Shown here one piece after another: positions 32,749 through 35,074 of a stretch of DNA of 35,074 bases. The translations under genes and the position numbers were made by a program. The notes under the pieces are model-generated. The model made no database searches and was not told the DNA's origin. It saw only the letters and a program-made list of their open reading frames with translations. This DNA comes from Cruorifilaria tuberocauda (Eukaryota > Nematoda > Chromadorea > Rhabditida > Onchocercidae), in contig JABVXU010000555.1 of NCBI GenBank assembly GCA_013365365.1, positions 1 through 35,074 of the forward strand. Reading direction: 5' to 3'. Position 1 is the stretch's first letter. Each line of letters begins with the position of its first letter.

Positions 32749-33111
32749 CCGAAAAAGAATTGAATCAGTTGAAAGAACAGTGATAACAATAGCCAGTGGA
32801 GAGTAGGGGAAAATGAGCAACAAGATGCTCATGAATTCATTTATTTAATATAAGAGTGGCGCAAATGGTAATTTGAGTACTCAGTCCAAAATTTAGGTAA
32901 TAAATTTGAATGATTGCAATTTGGAGTAATTTGCATAATTTTCAATTTTCATAACGGAAGATACGTGTTCGAAGAGTTACATGGATTACTTTTATTTTCA
33001 ATAATAAAATTTTTCTGTATGAAAAAAAAATCACTTTGAAAATTGTGAGGGATTTATTATCTCTTAATCTAATCTCATAAAGATTTCTATTCCTTATGAG
33101 AAATCACTCAG

Positions 33112-34050
33112 TCATTTGTCTATTCACATTATAAGCTAAGATTTAAAAAAGTATTTTTTTGAGGAAATAAATAGGATATAATAATAACTTTTTGTGCAAG
33201 GCAGCATCGAAATCGTGTTCAAATAGATTTCAGGTTAACTGATTCGGGATAATTACGATTTACGAGAACTTTAGCAGTTGAAGTAGAAGTATACGACACT
33301 ATTAAGAAGAAAATATTATATATGTGTCATTGTAAAGACGATAAATAAAATTACAGTAAATTCCTTGCGTTTCACACACTTGTATGTTTTACAGTCGTAA
33401 CTTTGACTTTAACAAACTATGATAATCAGTGAATTCACGTCTCTGATACAGCGATTAATATCTTTGTTGTCTTCTTGACGAGCTGCTCGACAGAAAATTT
33501 ATAATTAAAACTTCAAGATTTACTAATCAAATTTAATCCGACTCATCGTGAAAGTAAGTGAAATGAAATATTGCATCCTTAATTTATACTTGTAGCAGGA
33601 AAGGAGTATTTCACTTATCAAACTGATAAATGGAATTACTTAAATAACTATCTGTGTTAAATTAGGCAGGCCCTTTTTTCTTTCTTCTAGTCATTTGTCT
33701 ATTCACATTATAAACTAAGATTTTAAAAAAGTATTTTGGACATTTCGAGTTTTACTTACTTTTTGTGCAAGGTAGCATCGAAATTACGTTCAAATAGATT
33801 TCAGATTAATTGATTCGAGATGATTACGAATTGCGACAACTTTTGCAATTGAAGTAGAAGTATACGATACTGTCTATAAGGAAATATTATATATGGCTTA
33901 TTGTAATGATAATTTTAAATATAATGATAAATAAAATTACAGTAAATTCTTTTCGTTTCATACTCTTCTATGTTTTACAGCCATGACTTCAACTGATAAT
34001 TAGTAAATTGAATAACTTACCGTGTTTAAATTCTTTTTTCTTTCTTCTAT
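33112..34050. repeat. Imperfect tandem duplication, unit about 579 bp
   Basis: Unit 1 starts at 33112 and unit 2 at 33691, both with TCATTTGTCTATTCACATTA. They stay alignable for about 320 bases, including GTGCAAGG.AGCATCGAAAT, GAAGTAGAAGTATACGA and GATAAATAAAATTACAG. After about 33436 in unit 1 and 34011 in unit 2 a gap of about 200 bases is missing from unit 2, and similarity returns at the T/C-rich end (TTTCTTTCTTCTA). The many substitutions show it is not recent. Confidence 0.85.
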
Positions 34051-34869
34051 TTATTATAATTAGCTAAATTAAAATTCCGTTTGATATCCCGTTCATCTCC
34101 AACACTTGTAATTTTTGCATGAGAGAACAAATCGTACCATTGAATAACTGATGTTTTCCGGATTGCATTGTTTCCGGATCTTCTTTCAAATGTTTTAAAC
34201 ATGCGGAAGAAAATCTAAGACTCTAAAACTTGATTGAAAATCTAAAACTTAATGATTCAGCATTACTAATCACATTCAATCGTTTCAATTTCAATTCAAA
34301 TTATAATCATTCATATCAATTATCAATTGCGTAATTCAGGTAATTAGGATATTAATAAAGGGAATTAGGAAAAAGAAAGTAAAAGTAAAAATAAAACTTA
34401 AGTGGACATTTTACTTCCAAAAAATATGCATCAGTTAAAATTTGTTTACAATTACACTACAACAAAATTTTATTAATATCCTAACTTACTGTATTATAAC
34501 TAACAATAACCCAATAACAATAATAACAGTAACCATGCTTCAATTAGGTGAGTTTTATTTAATCAAAAATACTATAAACGAAAATAATTTCTCAAAAATA
34601 CATTTTCCAAAATTTACCTGAACGATTGTTCATTTCATTTCTTTTGATTTTCCATCTGCACTTCATTCCAAATGATATTCATGCAAATCAGTGTACATGC
34701 AAATATTGCAATTAACAAATTAAGCATGGAGAACGAATAAAAGTTATTACTATTTATAAAAAAAAATAGTTATTATCCTGCTATGGATTTTAACTATTTT
34801 AAACGATTACATCGAATTCTAAGAATTCACAGTTAATTTATGAACTTTTCGCAATAACGGATCAAATAT

Positions 34870-34953
34870 ATGTTTCTTAATAAAAATCGACAAAAAGTTT
34901 TACGAGATATACGAGAAGAAAATATATTAAGGGCAAAAAGAGTAGAAGTTGAT
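34870..34953 (+). CDS. Probable first coding exon of a gene leaving the right edge
   Basis: An ATG at 34870 opens a 28-codon frame ending in a strong donor (GAT|GTAAGTGC), phase 0. It reads MFLNKNRQKVLRDIREENI and then LRAKRVEVD, a strongly basic and amphipathic helix-like sequence. An in-frame stop lies 12 bases upstream of the ATG, which supports this start. I cannot name the family from 28 residues, and the next exon would lie outside the window. Confidence 0.4.
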
Positions 34954-35074
34954 GTAAGTGCGAGAAAGGGATCGTCGGGAAACATCTCGAAACTTCTTTC
35001 TTTGTGGTAACTTACTCGTAGATCAACAGTAAGAGTATTAAGGTAACCATTATGATATGATAGCAGTGATCATG

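Larger units (their letters stand above)
30611..34869. other. Gene-poor intergenic region
   Basis: About 4.2 kb without a supported complete gene. It contains an orphan exon-like ORF with two hairpins near 32.6-32.75 kb and a large imperfect tandem duplication at 33.1-34.05 kb. The ORF at 31918-32127 is AT-rich, Ser/Leu/Asn-rich and without splice context, so it is left out. A short ATG exon-like string with a strong donor (GTGAGT) occurs at 34533-34545 but has no partner. Confidence 0.5.

Overview
The window is nuclear DNA from an animal, most likely a parasitic nematode of the filarial/spirurid type. The evidence is the very AT-rich sequence, genes split into many small exons by introns ending in TTTCAG, TTTAG or GCAG, probable spliced-leader acceptors just upstream of start codons, and proteins closest to nematode and animal families. 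The species call is inference. There is no bacterial-style gene organisation, CRISPR array or rRNA gene. I recognised no tRNA by eye, although a covariance search was not possible. Every multi-exon gene was assembled by hand by joining GT..AG introns that keep the reading frame, so exon lists are models and not transcripts.

Layout: (1) 53-154, minus: a candidate exon of an unidentified gene that runs off the left edge. (2) 875-1559, plus: a complete three-exon gene for RNA polymerase subunit RPB12/RPABC4. (3) 3101-5623, plus: a six-exon gene for a single-pass membrane protein with a PP1-type RVxF motif. (4) 5892-8948, minus: a nine-exon SANT/Myb-domain protein whose layout resembles SNAPC2, a subunit of the snRNA-activating complex. 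(5) 9773-14635, plus: a complete 14-exon Xaa-Pro aminopeptidase (APP-1/XPNPEP1). (6) 18638-26887, plus: a complete 15-exon ABC half-transporter of the ABCD4 type. Its introns carry a mitochondrial cox1 fragment (NUMT), a long ATT/TTA microsatellite and small tandem duplications. (7) 29743-30610, minus: a three-exon, unusually GC-rich acidic protein with an internal repeat that lies in two reading frames. (8) 30.6-34.9 kb: gene-poor DNA with a roughly 579-bp imperfect tandem duplication, strong hairpins and one orphan exon-like ORF. (9) 34870-34953, plus: a probable first exon of a gene that leaves the right edge.

The genes do not form a pathway. RPB12 (shared by Pol I, II and III) and a SNAPC2-like factor (snRNA promoters) would both act in transcription. 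APP-1 is a cytosolic proline-specific peptidase, and ABCD4 is known in vertebrates as a lysosomal cobalamin exporter. The SANT gene and app-1 are head-to-head across about 820 bp and may share a promoter region. The membrane-protein gene and the SANT gene are tail-to-tail, 268 bp apart.

I found no convincing multi-gene novel system. The most interesting items are the possible nematode SNAPC2, the unknown membrane protein with a PP1 docking motif, the altered ABC signature in the ABCD4-like protein, the cox1 NUMT, and the two-frame repeat gene.
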